DNA from: Neocallimastix lanati (nom. inval.)
Taxonomy: Eukaryota > Neocallimastigomycota > Neocallimastigomycetes > Neocallimastigales > Neocallimastigaceae
Assembly (NCBI GenBank): GCA_016946835.1
Contig: JACVTC010000089.1
Coordinates: 86,001-150,000 of the forward strand
Length of the DNA: 64,000 nt
Reading direction: 5' to 3'
How positions within the stretch are numbered: the stretch's first letter is position 1; each line of letters begins with the position of its first letter. Made by a program: the position numbers and the translations under genes. Of this stretch, positions 37,070-53,238 are shown piece after piece. The notes beneath the pieces were generated by a model. That model was not told where the DNA came from and ran no database searches. It was given only the letters and a program-made list of their open reading frames with translations.

Positions 37070-40000
37070 ATGGAAATCCAATTTATAAGAAATAAGAATT
37101 TCATTCTAAGAGGTTCAAGGTGCCACGGTATACCAATGGAGAATACGAAACTACTCTTTATCCGCGGACTTCGATCTTGGCCAGAAATCAAAATGAGAAG
37201 ACATTTAAAGAAAACTCTGAATGAATTAAATGATAAGGTTTTATCAGTTAAACGTATTGCTAATTTTAATGATGCATTCTTTAAAATTAAAATAGTAGGT
37301 AATGAAGAAGAATTAACATCTATTACTGATTGTATTGTTAATAGTTTCAAACGTGCTTCAATTAACGTTATTAATTGTAGCAAAAGGAATCATAAATACA
37401 GTTTTTCTTCACTCAAAAGGAAACATTTTGCCTTATCAGAAAAAGTGAATTCATCTTATAATATCAACTTATTCACTACTTCAAATTCAAATGCAGATTC
37501 AAGTCAAAATTCAAATTCAAGTTCAAATACAGATTCATGTTCAAGTTCAAGTACAAGCTCAAGTTCAAGTTCAAGTACAAGTACAAGTACAAGTACAAGC
37601 TCAAGTTCAAGTTCAAGTACAAGTTTAAGTACAAGTTCAAGTACAGGTTCAAGTTCAAGTTCAAGTCCAAGTTCAAGTACAATTTCAAGTTCAAGTTCAA
37701 GTACAAGTTCAAGTACAAGTTCAAGTTCAAGTTCAAGTTCAAGTACAAGTTCAAGTTCAATTTCAAATTTATGTTTAAATTCAGTTTCAAGCTCAGATTC
37801 AAATTCAAATTTCAGTTCAATCAATTATAATAATTCCAATAATATTAATAACACTCATATTAATAATAATACAGTTAAAGAATTTTCTCTATGTGTCAGT
37901 TGGAATACTAATGGATGGAACTTTGATAAAAAAGACAGTGTTGAATTCTTTATTTCAATGTACAAACCACTTTTCTTATGCTTTCAGGAAACAGGAAATG
38001 GTTCAGGTTCTAGCAGTAAATATCCATGTCGAGTATCATTAAAAAACTACAAACATTTCTTCAAAAAAGCTAATAATGAAATTCCCGGTAAAAGAGGACT
38101 TTATATAGGGTTTCATAATTCTTGTCAAGCCTCTCTTGAAAACAACACTTATGAGTATATTATTTCCTTGTATACTTATAATTTTTGGAATTTCACTAAA
38201 TGTTCTATTGGTAATGTGTACGTACCTCATAGTGGCCATAGCCTTCATGCTAGAGCTGCTAGAATTGAAATATTGTCTTGGTTAAATAGTCACTCTTCTC
38301 ATCCTTCAATGTTGGTTGGTGATTTTAATTTACCTACTGAGAAATTAAGTAATTTGCTCTCTAAATTTAGTAATTGGAAAATTCTTCCCTTATGGGGCTC
38401 CCCAATTTCATGGAGTAGAGGTAATAGAGAATCTGATATAGATCATGCGATTGTCAATGATCATATGTTAGATTTACTTTCATATGGTACTTTTATTGAC
38501 TTTCCCCCCATTTCGGATCATAAACCTTTATTAATAAAAGGTAAATGTTTTTCATCAGTTAATTCAGATAATTCTTTCTCTCTGCCTAAAAAGACAGTTA
38601 AATGGGATAGATTAAAATGTTTAAATGAAAAAGAATCAATTTTTGACAACAACTATTTTAGTGTATTAGAGGAAGTGATTCCAGATCCTAATATTAGTAT
38701 TGATGATATTTCAAAGAAATTTATTTCAACTTCATTCAATATTGCTAAGGAACTTAATATCACGTCAATTTCAGAAGTTCGAAAATCTTTTTTTCATATG
38801 TCGCAGAAAATATTTAATTTGCAAAAACTCAAAATGAAATTATATAAATCCATTAAAAGAAGAGGTTCTTATCATAATTTAGATGAATTTGAAGAATTAA
38901 TTGATAAATATAATAGAATGTGCAAAATTATTCATCATATGTGTAATATTTATAGGAAAACTGAATACCAACATTGGATTAATACAGGATGTGAATATAT
39001 GAAATCTCATAACCCTAAAAAAGCTTGGAAATGGCTTAAAACAACAGCAAAAGTAGATAAATGTAAAAATATGTCAAATTCTCCAGTAAAGGACAAAAAT
39101 GGTAAACTAGCTACTTCTACTAAAGAACAGTTAGAAGTATGGCACAATCACTATAAAAAACTTGCTTCAAGCCATTCTGATATCAATAGTGCATTAATCG
39201 AATGGTATAATAAATTTTCCAATGGAACAATTAGGTATACGAGACACAATGAATGGGATATAAATCAAGACATCAGTATAGAAGAAATTAGAGAAGCAAT
39301 TTTGGCTACTCCAAATTTTAAAGCTTCAGGCCCGGATGGAATTCCTATTGAATTTTATAAAGCTTTAATTCCTCCGGATGACGAAAATTCAGTAAATAAT
39401 TCTTCTTCTGGTTTAAATTGTTTACAGAAGATATACTCAAGAATTTGGAATGGAGAATTTCCTAGCTCTTGGAATGAAGCAAGTATTATATCTATTCCTA
39501 AAAAAGGAGATGATCTATCTGATTGTGACAATTATCGAGGTATCTCTCTGATTAACAATGGTATTAAACTCATTTCGAAAATAGTCTCCAAAAGAATTTC
39601 AGAATATGGACTTAAAAATTATTTTATTAGGCCAGAGCAATTTGGATTTCGTACTAAAGAAGAATGTGTTAGTTTATTTATTTCAATTCGAGAAATTTGT
39701 CAAAGGCGTAAAAATGATAATAAAGAAACTTACCTAGCTTTTCTAGATTTAAAAAAGGCATATGATTCTGTTCCAATAGGTAATATTTTATATAAATTAG
39801 ATGCTTTAGGTATTAGAGGTAAATGTTATCAATTTATAAAAAATCTATATTTGACATCCAAAGCTAGTGTTAAAATTGATGATCAATATTCGGAATCTTT
39901 TAATATTATGAAAGGAGTTAGACAAGGTTGTCCACTATCACCAATTCTTTTCAATCTTTTTATTAATGACATTTTTAATGATGTTTCAGAACTTGGAATT

Positions 40001-41545
40001 CCTTTAGGCGAATCTAGATGTTGTGGTGGACTCTTTGCAGATGATATTGTTCTTTGCGCACCGTCAAGAACTAAGTTGAAAAAAATGCTTAAGAAGGTAA
40101 ATGAATGGGCTAAATTTAATATGATGAATTTTGGAATTAATAAGTGTGCAACGATGGTGATTCGACCAGACACACCTCTTTTTCAAAATAAAAGAGATCC
40201 TACTTTTTATCTTGCTGGTCAACCAATTCCAATAACTAAATGTTATACCTATTTAGGTATACCATTTGATAAAAGCTTATCGTTGAAACCTATTATTAAA
40301 TTACTTAACTCTAAAGTAACTAAAGCTCTCTTTTCTGTTAGTAAATTTCTTTCAAATTCCAAAATTCCTATTCCATTTAAGAAGATTATAATTAACTCTT
40401 ATGTACTTAGTAAAGTCTCTTACTTTGCACCTTTACTTGGTTCGAATAAAACGAGAACAAATAATACTCAGAAATTAATTAATAAAGGATTAAGATGGAT
40501 TGCAGGTATACAAAAAGCCAAATCATTTATTAATGTATATTCTATTTCAAAAGATTTACATATTCCTCCATTGTCAGCTAAGTGTGCTTTGTCTCAGGTC
40601 AAATGTTTTGATAAATGGAAAAATTCAAATTGTATTATTTCCTATTTAGTTAATAATATTCCAAAATCTAGAAAATATACATGGACAAAAGAAAGTAGAA
40701 CTCTTAAACGTAAACTAGAGAAAAGAGGTAATAACGATAATAAAATCAAGGATTTTTATTGGAAAAGAGATATGAAAATCAATTCTATTAAAGCTGAGTT
40801 TTATGACAAAAACAAATTCGAAGAAACATCAAAATTTATAAAACTTTGTTATGACTATCCTGATCTTTCATATGGTTTCTATTGGCTATTGAGAGCACGA
40901 AGCGGATATAGATTAGATGCTAGAATTGCTAAAGCTGCAAAAATAGTGGACCAAATGTGTCCTAATTTTTGTCCCTGTTGTAAAAGTAATAAACAATGGA
41001 TAAGTCATTGGTTAATTGATTGTCCCTTTTTCAATCATACTCGTAGTAAAGTTAATGATAAAATTTTATTTTTATATAATGCTTTTTACCGTGGCAACCT
41101 AACAAATGATATTGTTAATAGTAATAATGATAATAGTAATAGTAATAATAGTAATAGTTATAATAGTAATAATAATATTAGTAATAGTATTTTTAGTAAT
41201 GTTAGTAATAGTATTGAAAATAATGTGTATATTGATTCTAGTGTGTGTGAAAAAGTGTTTAATTTCCTTCTTGGAGGTCGAAGTATTAATAACAGTACAA
41301 GGGAATGGAAGGATCTATTTAAGTGCCAGATGAAATCAGGTGCTTATTCTGATACTCCGTTCTTAGTGGTTACTGCGGCACTTCTCCAATCGATTATACC
41401 TATTGCTATTGGCCAGCAATGGTCTTTGTTCAATAGGTTCAAATCGAATCGTACTACTACTACCAAGAGCGTCAATGCTGAAGAAACAGTAAGACAGGCC
41501 AGCAGGGCTAGCGCAACCAATGAAGATCATAATTTTGTATCTTAA
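37070..41545 (+). CDS. LINE polyprotein: endonuclease-reverse transcriptase
   Basis: The product has 1491 residues. An N-terminal domain of about 140 residues is unrecognised. Residues about 145-240 are an almost pure Ser/Thr stretch encoded by TCAAGT-type hexamers. The exonuclease-endonuclease-phosphatase fold follows, with VSWNTNGW (about 37893), LCFQETGN, VGDFNLP (about 38310) and ISDHKPLL (about 38509). These are the catalytic Asn, Glu, Asp and His of APE-type LINE endonucleases. Reverse transcriptase has KASGPDGIPIEF (about 39320), FLDLKKAYDSV (about 39740), GVRQGCPLSP (about 39916) and LFADDIVL (about 40030). A C-terminal cysteine-histidine motif, CPCC...H-x4-C, spans about 40970-41025. 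An Asn/Ser repeat (about 41110-41215) precedes the last conserved block, the one retained in the truncated copies. No frame break is present. Confidence 0.95.
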   Translation: MEIQFIRNKNFILRGSRCHGIPMENTKLLFIRGLRSWPEIKMRRHLKKTLNELNDKVLSVKRIANFNDAFFKIKIVGNEEELTSITDCIVNSFKRASINVINCSKRNHKYSFSSLKRKHFALSEKVNSSYNINLFTTSNSNADSSQNSNSSSNTDSCSSSSTSSSSSSSTSTSTSTSSSSSSSTSLSTSSSTGSSSSSSPSSSTISSSSSSTSSSTSSSSSSSSSTSSSSISNLCLNSVSSSDSNSNFSSINYNNSNNINNTHINNNTVKEFSLCVSWNTNGWNFDKKDSVEFFISMYKPLFLCFQETGNGSGSSSKYPCRVSLKNYKHFFKKANNEIPGKRGLYIGFHNSCQASLENNTYEYIISLYTYNFWNFTKCSIGNVYVPHSGHSLHARAARIEILSWLNSHSSHPSMLVGDFNLPTEKLSNLLSKFSNWKILPLWGSPISWSRGNRESDIDHAIVNDHMLDLLSYGTFIDFPPISDHKPLLIKGKCFSSVNSDNSFSLPKKTVKWDRLKCLNEKESIFDNNYFSVLEEVIPDPNISIDDISKKFISTSFNIAKELNITSISEVRKSFFHMSQKIFNLQKLKMKLYKSIKRRGSYHNLDEFEELIDKYNRMCKIIHHMCNIYRKTEYQHWINTGCEYMKSHNPKKAWKWLKTTAKVDKCKNMSNSPVKDKNGKLATSTKEQLEVWHNHYKKLASSHSDINSALIEWYNKFSNGTIRYTRHNEWDINQDISIEEIREAILATPNFKASGPDGIPIEFYKALIPPDDENSVNNSSSGLNCLQKIYSRIWNGEFPSSWNEASIISIPKKGDDLSDCDNYRGISLINNGIKLISKIVSKRISEYGLKNYFIRPEQFGFRTKEECVSLFISIREICQRRKNDNKETYLAFLDLKKAYDSVPIGNILYKLDALGIRGKCYQFIKNLYLTSKASVKIDDQYSESFNIMKGVRQGCPLSPILFNLFINDIFNDVSELGIPLGESRCCGGLFADDIVLCAPSRTKLKKMLKKVNEWAKFNMMNFGINKCATMVIRPDTPLFQNKRDPTFYLAGQPIPITKCYTYLGIPFDKSLSLKPIIKLLNSKVTKALFSVSKFLSNSKIPIPFKKIIINSYVLSKVSYFAPLLGSNKTRTNNTQKLINKGLRWIAGIQKAKSFINVYSISKDLHIPPLSAKCALSQVKCFDKWKNSNCIISYLVNNIPKSRKYTWTKESRTLKRKLEKRGNNDNKIKDFYWKRDMKINSIKAEFYDKNKFEETSKFIKLCYDYPDLSYGFYWLLRARSGYRLDARIAKAAKIVDQMCPNFCPCCKSNKQWISHWLIDCPFFNHTRSKVNDKILFLYNAFYRGNLTNDIVNSNNDNSNSNNSNSYNSNNNISNSIFSNVSNSIENNVYIDSSVCEKVFNFLLGGRSINNSTREWKDLFKCQMKSGAYSDTPFLVVTAALLQSIIPIAIGQQWSLFNRFKSNRTTTTKSVNAEETVRQASRASATNEDHNFVS
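37540..37790 (+). repeat. In-frame (TCAAGT)n-type minisatellite coding poly-Ser
   Basis: Hexamer units TCAAGT and ACAAGT alternate for about 250 bases within the LINE ORF. Because the unit is stop-free, several other frames are open too; they are artefacts. Confidence 0.9.
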
Positions 41546-41779
41546 AATTATGATTAACATTGCGAAGTCAAAGTTAATTATTATACTTCAGTATAATAAT
41601 GCCCTTGTGAAGTCTTACAAATATTAATTAAATGAAACTAGAATATATTATACCATTATTTTATTTTTATTTTGTGTTTTATTTTTTGTTTATTTTTTTA
41701 TCTTTTTTTTTTTTTTATTATTTTATTACATGTATTTTATCAAATATTTAATTAATAAAGATGAAACAAGTTTGCTGCC

Positions 41780-41812
<33 letters not shown>

Positions 41813-41813
<1 letters not shown>

Positions 41814-41826
41814 AGACATTATTGAT
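41813..41826 (+). repeat. LINE target-site duplication, 3' copy
   Basis: CAGACATTATTGAT directly follows the poly(A) tail of the intact LINE. Confidence 0.92.
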
Positions 41827-42412
41827 TTAAATTATAAAAAGCAATGAGATATTTTGTTTAATAATCAAATCATTTCTAGTGATTATTCTAAAACGCCATT
41901 CCTGGTGGGATCTGTGGCTCTTTTTGCAGAAATTATGCCTAGGGCTAGTACTCTACAAGCGTTGCTATTCCGACGGTATAAGCACAAACTAACCAGGAGC
42001 GTCAAAATGAGCGTCAGAATGCAGTAAGACAGGCTAGCAGGGTCAATACCTCTGAAGGAGAAGACCATAATTTATTTCAGATAGTCAATTCAAATCCCCA
42101 ATTTTTTTTTTTTTTTTTTTTTTTGTGAACCATATGTAAAAAGCAAATTTGTATAAGAAGATTGCCTAACATGTTACCCTTATTTTGATGTAAGTAACAG
42201 CATTCCTAGTTAGAGGTTATTTTGTCCTTGAAAGTTATAATATTTTTATATTATATAAAAAAAAAATTTCATGTATTTTATTTAATAAATATCATTAAAT
42301 AAAATGAATATATATCAATAAAGTATGAAGTTCGCAATAATTGCGGTTGTAAAAAAAAAAAAAATTATTAAATAAAATTTATTTTTTTTCCAAAAAAAAA
42401 GAAAAAAAAATG

Positions 42413-42905
42413 AGTCAACGTTGAACCGATATGGCAAAGAAGAACCTCTATTACCACTCCTCATAGTACATCTTAGTACAAATAGTAATAATTATTCTTT
42501 ACTCACCGAATCTACAGAAATTGAATCTCCGGATAATATTTCTCTTGGTTCGAGGAAGAGTTTAGTGGTTTTCACACTATCTTTTTTCACAGATGTTACT
42601 TCTTTTTATTATATTAAATAATTTGATAGAAATTATCACTATTCATATCAATAACCACAATAACTTTTAAATTTTCTTTTTATTTTCATTGTATTGAACT
42701 AACTTTATTTTTTACTAAATTTTATTTTAATATTTTTTTTATTTGATACATTTTTTATATATTCTTATATTAAGATAAAATTATTTTATCTTAATATATT
42801 GTATACATTTTAGTGAAAAAATACATTATAAATATATTAAAATTTTATTTTAATAAACAATTAATAAAGAAATGGAAACCTTCTCTTCTTAGTCATAAAA
42901 AAAAT
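42413..42905 (+). mobile_element. 5'-truncated LINE 3' end (copy 4)
   Basis: It starts after an A-tract with AACGTTGAACCGATATGGCA and shares about 150 bases with the reverse-oriented copy at 7090-7245. It contains a 14-pair hairpin at about 42764-42795 (ATATTAAGATAAAA/TTTTATCTTAATAT). It ends with AATAAAG (about 42865) and a short A-run near 42897-42905. Confidence 0.65.
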
Positions 42906-43017
42906 TATAATATTATTTATAGTATTCCATGTTTAAAAGATATATAATAATAAATAAATAATATATTATATCATATATATTTGTTTTATAATATTATTAA
43001 ATAAAGGTTATTCCAAG

Positions 43018-43047
<30 letters not shown>
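42906..43047 (+). mobile_element. Very short LINE tail fragment (copy 5)
   Basis: Only the terminal segment remains, with AATAAAGGTTATTCCAAGTCT followed by poly(A) at 43021-43047. The ending matches the AATAAAG-n-CTAAAA form of the other copies. Confidence 0.45.
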
Positions 43048-43050
<3 letters not shown>

Positions 43051-43388
43051 CATCAAAAACTATCTCTCCCACCTTGTTTCTTTTTTTTTTTTTTTTTTTT
43101 TATTTGAATATTATTAATAAAAATAAAATAATAATAAATGATAATAATATTATTATTAATTATATTTTTAGCTCTTTTTTATTTTTTTTAAATTATCTGT
43201 TGAGTTTTTCTTTTCCAGTTCTAAGATCTTGTACTGATAATAGAATTTTTCTTTTGAATATATAACTTTTTGATATTTTATATTTATATTATAATATATA
43301 ATAAATCTATTAGAAATAAAAATATTTGTCAGTCATTAGTTAAACCTTATTTTTTTTTATAAATGTTATTTAATAAAGTTTATTCTTC

Positions 43389-43412
<24 letters not shown>
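43048..43412 (+). mobile_element. Short LINE tail fragment (copy 6)
   Basis: This AT-rich segment ends with AATAAAGTTTATTCTTC and poly(A) at about 43389-43412, the same 3' architecture in the same orientation. The inner sequence is too decayed to align confidently. Confidence 0.4.
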
Positions 43413-43419
<7 letters not shown>

Positions 43420-44925
43420 TAGTTATATAGAATATGTTATCCAATTAATACTAAATATGACAATTATTACATCATTTTTTTATATTACAAATTGTATAAT
43501 AATAATTAACATTTCTTATTTCAAAAAATTTAAAAATCTTTTAATATTTATAAAAAATAAATTATTGTATTTAATTATATTTGTTAATTCAATGGAATAT
43601 ATTGATATTTCAAATTTAAAGTTAAATTAAACAATTTTATATATTAAATAATCATATATTTTATTGGTTTAATCTTTCATATAATTAATCAAAATAATGT
43701 ATTTAAAAATGATTTCCAATAATATAAAATGTATGATACATTATTAATACATTTTTATTTTTTTTTTTGGAACAAATAATAAATGAATATATTAGAATTA
43801 ACACTTCAAATTTCGTAATTTCAAATTTTATTATTATTTTATTAATATTTTTATTTTATTAATTTATAATTATAGTTAACTACTTTTTTTAATAATTATT
43901 ATTAATATTATTTTATATATTTTATATATATTTTTACTACATAAATTTTAATTATATCACAATTTTATTTTATGTGTTATTACATAAATGTTTTATGTAC
44001 GTCATACATGCGCCATATTACAATTTATATAATAGTTAATATCTTAATAATTTATACTATTTATACATAAAATTTATATATGTTATTTTGTTTAATAACA
44101 AGAATAATATTCATATATTAAACTTTATTTCTAACAGAATATTCAATAATTAAATAACTATTTAACAATTCCTTTAATATCAATCTATAGTTTAATAGAT
44201 TATATTTATATGAATGAATATTAAATTTTTATTTAATAGTTTAATAATTATTAATAATATACAATTAATAAAAATGAAACACTCAAACCTTAATTAATAT
44301 TAAATAGTTTTTATTATTCAGACAATTTTAAATCTAATGATTTTATAATATTCTTAATATGTGGCTTGATTTATAAATATTAATTATACTTACAATTAAT
44401 AATAAATCTTATAACATAAATCAATGTTTTAATTCTTTTATTATTTTACATAGTTATTAAATATTTCCTTAAATAATAATTATTAATATTTATACTATAA
44501 TTGCAATCCATATCCATATATACCATCAATTTTTTTAATACTATTTATAGGGGAGGTTGCATTATGCCAATTATCACGTGATATATATATATTTGTGGCT
44601 ATAGATATTTTATGCTACATAATATTATTTTATTGTATTATTTTGTTATTTCAAATTTTAAATTTATTATTAAGTGAATAGTTAAATAAATCATATAATG
44701 GTTAGATTTTATGATTTTAATTCTTTTATTTAAATGCTATTAATAAAAAAATTATATAAAAATACAAATGTTATTAAAAATATAAATATTATTAATAATA
44801 ATTCTTTTATATTTAAATGTTATTAAAAAAAATAATAATTATCATGATAAAATTATTAATTATAGAGACGTATTTGAATATTTATTTAAACTGTATAAAT
44901 TTAATAAGCTTTATAAATTAAATTT
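43413..44925. other. AT-rich intergenic
   Basis: No gene is seen. A less AT-rich patch near 44548-44578 (GGGGAGGTTGCATTATGCC) and a small hairpin ACATAAA/TTTATGT near 43982 are the only features noted. Confidence 0.4.
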
Positions 44926-44929
44926 TTGA

Positions 44930-45560
44930 ATGACAGAATTCTGATTATTTCGTTTGGTTATTCCTCATTTTTTAATTATTTATTATAAAATAATATTTAT
45001 AATATATTATTTAAATCAGTTAAACAATCAAACCACAAATTAGTAGTATTATTTCTATCACATTTAGTATCAATTAACTTGGTCTCAATATTTTTGTAGC
45101 GTTCAATTAAGACACTGATTTCATTAGCTTTATTTATTGCTCTTTTTTTATTTTACAAATTCCTCTTATTTTTTTTTTGATAATCATAATATGGTAAATG
45201 TTCAAGTTCATTTAATTTATCTATTAATTTATAATAAGATGGTATTGTTAGAAATAAATTATTTAAATAACTATTGATTCTGCAATTATAATATTATTGT
45301 TACATGTATTAGCATTTTTTTTTTTTTTTTTAGTTTTTTAAATATTTTATATATTTCTTGTTCTTTATTTTGTAATATTGCAAAAGAAGTAGTGTAAAAA
45401 CTATCTAATTCTTTAGCGTAAGTTCTTGTAATAAATATTTGATAACTAAATTTAGGGGCAATAAAAATGTACCATCAAAAAATATATATCATTTAATACA
45501 CTCTATTTAAAAACACTGAATAAATCTTAAAATTTCACTTTTAAGGATGATCAACTTTTT
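44930..45560 (-). pseudogene. MULE-like transposase relic (-)
   Basis: On the minus strand FFDGTFLLP (about 45490-45465) is followed, after a frameshift, by KFSYQIF-like then TRTYAKELDSFYTTSFAILQ and NKEQEIYKIFKKL. This is the same protein pattern as the relic at 24997-25140. Further on come SYYKLIDKLNELEHLPYYDY (about 45245-45185) and AINKANEISVLIERYKNI. Frame breaks and an A-tract make it non-functional. Confidence 0.5.
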
Positions 45561-46510
45561 TTATTTAAATATTTAAAATTCTACTCTATTAAAATTCCAA
45601 TTCAATTAAATTCAATTTAAAATGTTTCTGATCTATTTTTCTTATTTATAATATTTTGATAACCAATAAAATTCTTCTTTCTTTTTGTTTTATATTTTCT
45701 AACCATTTTTGCATTATTTATGTAATTTTATTTTTGCATACATTAATTTGTTTTTATTAATTTACTATTATAATTATTAATATCTATTTCAAATTTTTCA
45801 TTTGGCCTTGTAATATAGATGAAAAGGTTGGAAAAAATATTTAATTATGGAGAAAAACAAAATATTGTACACATAAGATTACCAATTTAAAATAAAAGAA
45901 AACTAAACAAAACAATATTTAATTTTTTTATACAAATTAATTATTTATTAAATAACTAAATTTATTCAATTAATTATACTATTTAAATTATTTCTTATTT
46001 ATTTTTATAATTGTTGCTATTACTATTACTATAATAAATAACTAAAAAAATTTTAATTAAATTAAAATTTTATAAATATTAATTATATTTCATAAAATGT
46101 TATAATTATTAAATGATAATTTACTTTAAGTTTTATAAAAGTTGATATTAATTTATAATAAAATATTATTAAAAGTTAATAATAATTAATTTGATAAATA
46201 TATGATAAGAATATAAAAATAATTTTAGTAAAACTTCAATAAAGAATTTTGTTAATAGACGTATTTATGATTTTTTGTGGAATTCTATATTAATTTAATA
46301 AAGATACAATAAAGATTTTATAATAATAATTTTTATAAAAATTTTAATTAAAATTATAATAATTTAATTAATTTATAATAAATATAATAATTTTTTAATT
46401 TAATTCAAGAAAGAATAAATGAAAGTTCCATCAGTAAAGAATATAAAATTAATAATGGTTAAGTTATGTATAATCATAGCAAAATAATCATTTTATAGTC
46501 ATTTTTTACC
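45561..46510. other. AT-rich intergenic
   Basis: Part of it may be the decayed N-terminal half of the minus-strand MULE relic (45560-45900), but no motif is visible. The rest shows nothing. Confidence 0.35.
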
Positions 46511-46527
46511 ATAGACTGTATCTAATG

Positions 46528-47053
46528 GGGTGTTAGATCAGCGGTAGAGCAATTGACTGAAGAACAATTAGTCTTCGATTCAAATCCAGAACACATTTCG
46601 TAAATTAATTTTTAGTCTTTTCAGTTTTTATCCTTGGTGGTAAATACTCGGAACTAATACACATAAAGTTTCTGGATCGACCCCGCGATTACCTTCTGAA
46701 TTTATATGGGTGATTTTCATTCTTCCAGGGTGGTTTTCCCTGTAAATAAATTTAGTGTTCGCTTGCTATGGTAAGTAATCCTATTGATAGATTATATAAT
46801 TACTAGTGTAGAGAGAACACTTGATCTGTGAGAGAATAAGTGTAGTTGTTCCTCTCTCGATAATGGTTAAAAAGATCACTGAAAAGAAGCCCGCCATATA
46901 AAGTGGCATATATGGATTGTCTTTTATATTAGCCTTTCTTAGAGAGAGGTTTACGTCTCTGCGAAACGGTATGACAAAGAACCCTGCGAGATGCTGATAC
47001 ATTTAAGGGAGAATCTAGAGGCCCTGTTGTCCTCCCTTTTCGTTAATCCATTG
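46528..47053 (+). mobile_element. tRNA-Phe-like SINE or large tRNA-derived pseudo-element
   Basis: The head at 46528-46600 resembles a tRNA. It has an A-box region AGATCAGCGGTAGAGC, an anticodon loop CTGAAGA with GAA (Phe), and a B-box-like CGATTCAAATCC. The acceptor pairing GTGTT/AACAC is partial. A GC-richer body of about 450 bp follows, with short inverted segments (GAGAGAGG, CCTCTCTCG), up to an A-rich end at 47053. The body differs from the SINE at 22666. No convincing target duplication was found. Confidence 0.55.
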
Positions 47054-47322
47054 AAAAAAAAATAAAAATATTTATTTTTACTTATTTATTTATTCATATA
47101 TGTTTAGAAGATATTTTTTTAATTGTTTTAAATTAACGTTGTTGTCAAAAAGTCACATTGCAAAAAAGCTTCATTCCTATTTTTATTAATAAATAATTAT
47201 ATATATCTATATATATATATTTTTTTTATAAAATTTTTGAAATTTTTGGATAAATATTTTTTTTTTTTTTTTTTAATTATATAATATAAAATTATTATAA
47301 AAAATTAGTATTTAAAATTTTA

Positions 47323-47411
<89 letters not shown>

Positions 47412-47503
47412 TATTTTAAGTCCTATATGTAATATAATAAATATTTATAAATATTTATTTTTTTTTTTTTTTTTATTTAAAGTTATCATAAAAAAAAAAA
47501 AAA
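47054..47503. repeat. AT-rich upstream region of APC5 with (TAA)n
   Basis: A (TAA)n run of about 84 bases lies at 47328-47411 and T- and A-tracts precede the APC5 start codon. Promoter elements are not distinguishable. Confidence 0.7.
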
Positions 47504-52434
<4,931 letters not shown>

Positions 52435-53192
52435 GAATAATACCACCACAATAATACAAAATTATTTATTTTTTTGTGTAATTATTATTAATGAATTAAA
52501 AAAGAAGTTTTTTCTTCTATAAAAAATTTTTTTCATTTTTATTCATATTTATTTTAAATTGAAAAGTTAAAAAAAAAAAAGTTTTTTTTTTTTTTTAATA
52601 TTCATAATTATGATGTCCTCTTAATTATCAATTCAATTATATATATATATTTTAATAAATACTTATAATAAAAAGTATTAAAATATTATATATATAAAAA
52701 TTATATTGTAATATTTTATATTATTATTTAATTATAATAATTATATTTTGTTTCTTTTGTAAATAAAAATAAAAAAAAATAAAAATATATATATATATAT
52801 ATATAAATTAATTCTATCTGTCATAACAATTTAATTTGATATATATATATATGTATATATATTTCATCTTTCAATTTTATTATAATTAAAAAATTTTAAA
52901 TTTAAAGTATCAAAATATCCAGTCATCTTTATATATTTTTTAATTAATTGAATTATTAATTCTAGTATTTTGTAATATATGGAATTAATTATATTTATTA
53001 TTATTATTATTATTATTATTTTTATTTCATCGTCCTTTTTTTTTTTCATATATATATATATATATATACTTTTATTTCTTATTTCTTATTTCTTATTTCT
53101 TATTTTTATTTTTATTTTTATTTTTTTATGTTTTATTTTTTTTTTATTAATATCATCATCTTTATTGTTATCTTTTTTATTTTAGTTAATTT

Positions 53193-53238
<46 letters not shown>

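Larger units (their letters stand above)
36410..41812 (+). mobile_element. Full-length LINE (non-LTR retrotransposon), single ORF
   Basis: The element is 5.4 kb, bounded by a perfect 14-bp duplication. It has a 660-bp 5' UTR with strong hairpins. One intact ORF (37070-41545) encodes an apurinic-type endonuclease and a reverse transcriptase. A short 3' UTR with AATAAAG at about 41755 and a poly(A) tail of about 30 bases (41783-41812) complete it. Everything needed for target-primed reverse transcription except a separate ORF1 is present. At least seven truncated relatives in this window show that the family has been active here. Confidence 0.93.
36111..42364 (+). mobile_element. Older LINE copy split by a younger full-length LINE
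   Basis: The right part (41827-42364) translates to SDYSKTPFLVGSVALFAEIM and on to the KSV/SVRMQ region. It is clearly homologous to the C-terminal end of the intact LINE polyprotein, and it ends with AATAAAG and poly(A) at about 42350-42364. The left part (36111-36395) is weakly matched. The two parts meet across the 14-bp duplication CAGACATTATTGAT, showing that the younger LINE landed inside this relic. The left boundary is uncertain. Confidence 0.55.

Noticed and set aside
37476-37830. Several open frames reading Leu/Asn, Glu/Leu and Lys/Phe repeats
   Set aside because: They are other-frame readings of the TCAAGT hexamer repeat inside the LINE ORF.
46528-46600. Functional tRNA-Phe gene
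   Set aside because: Acceptor and T-arm pairing are incomplete and the sequence runs into a long SINE-like body.
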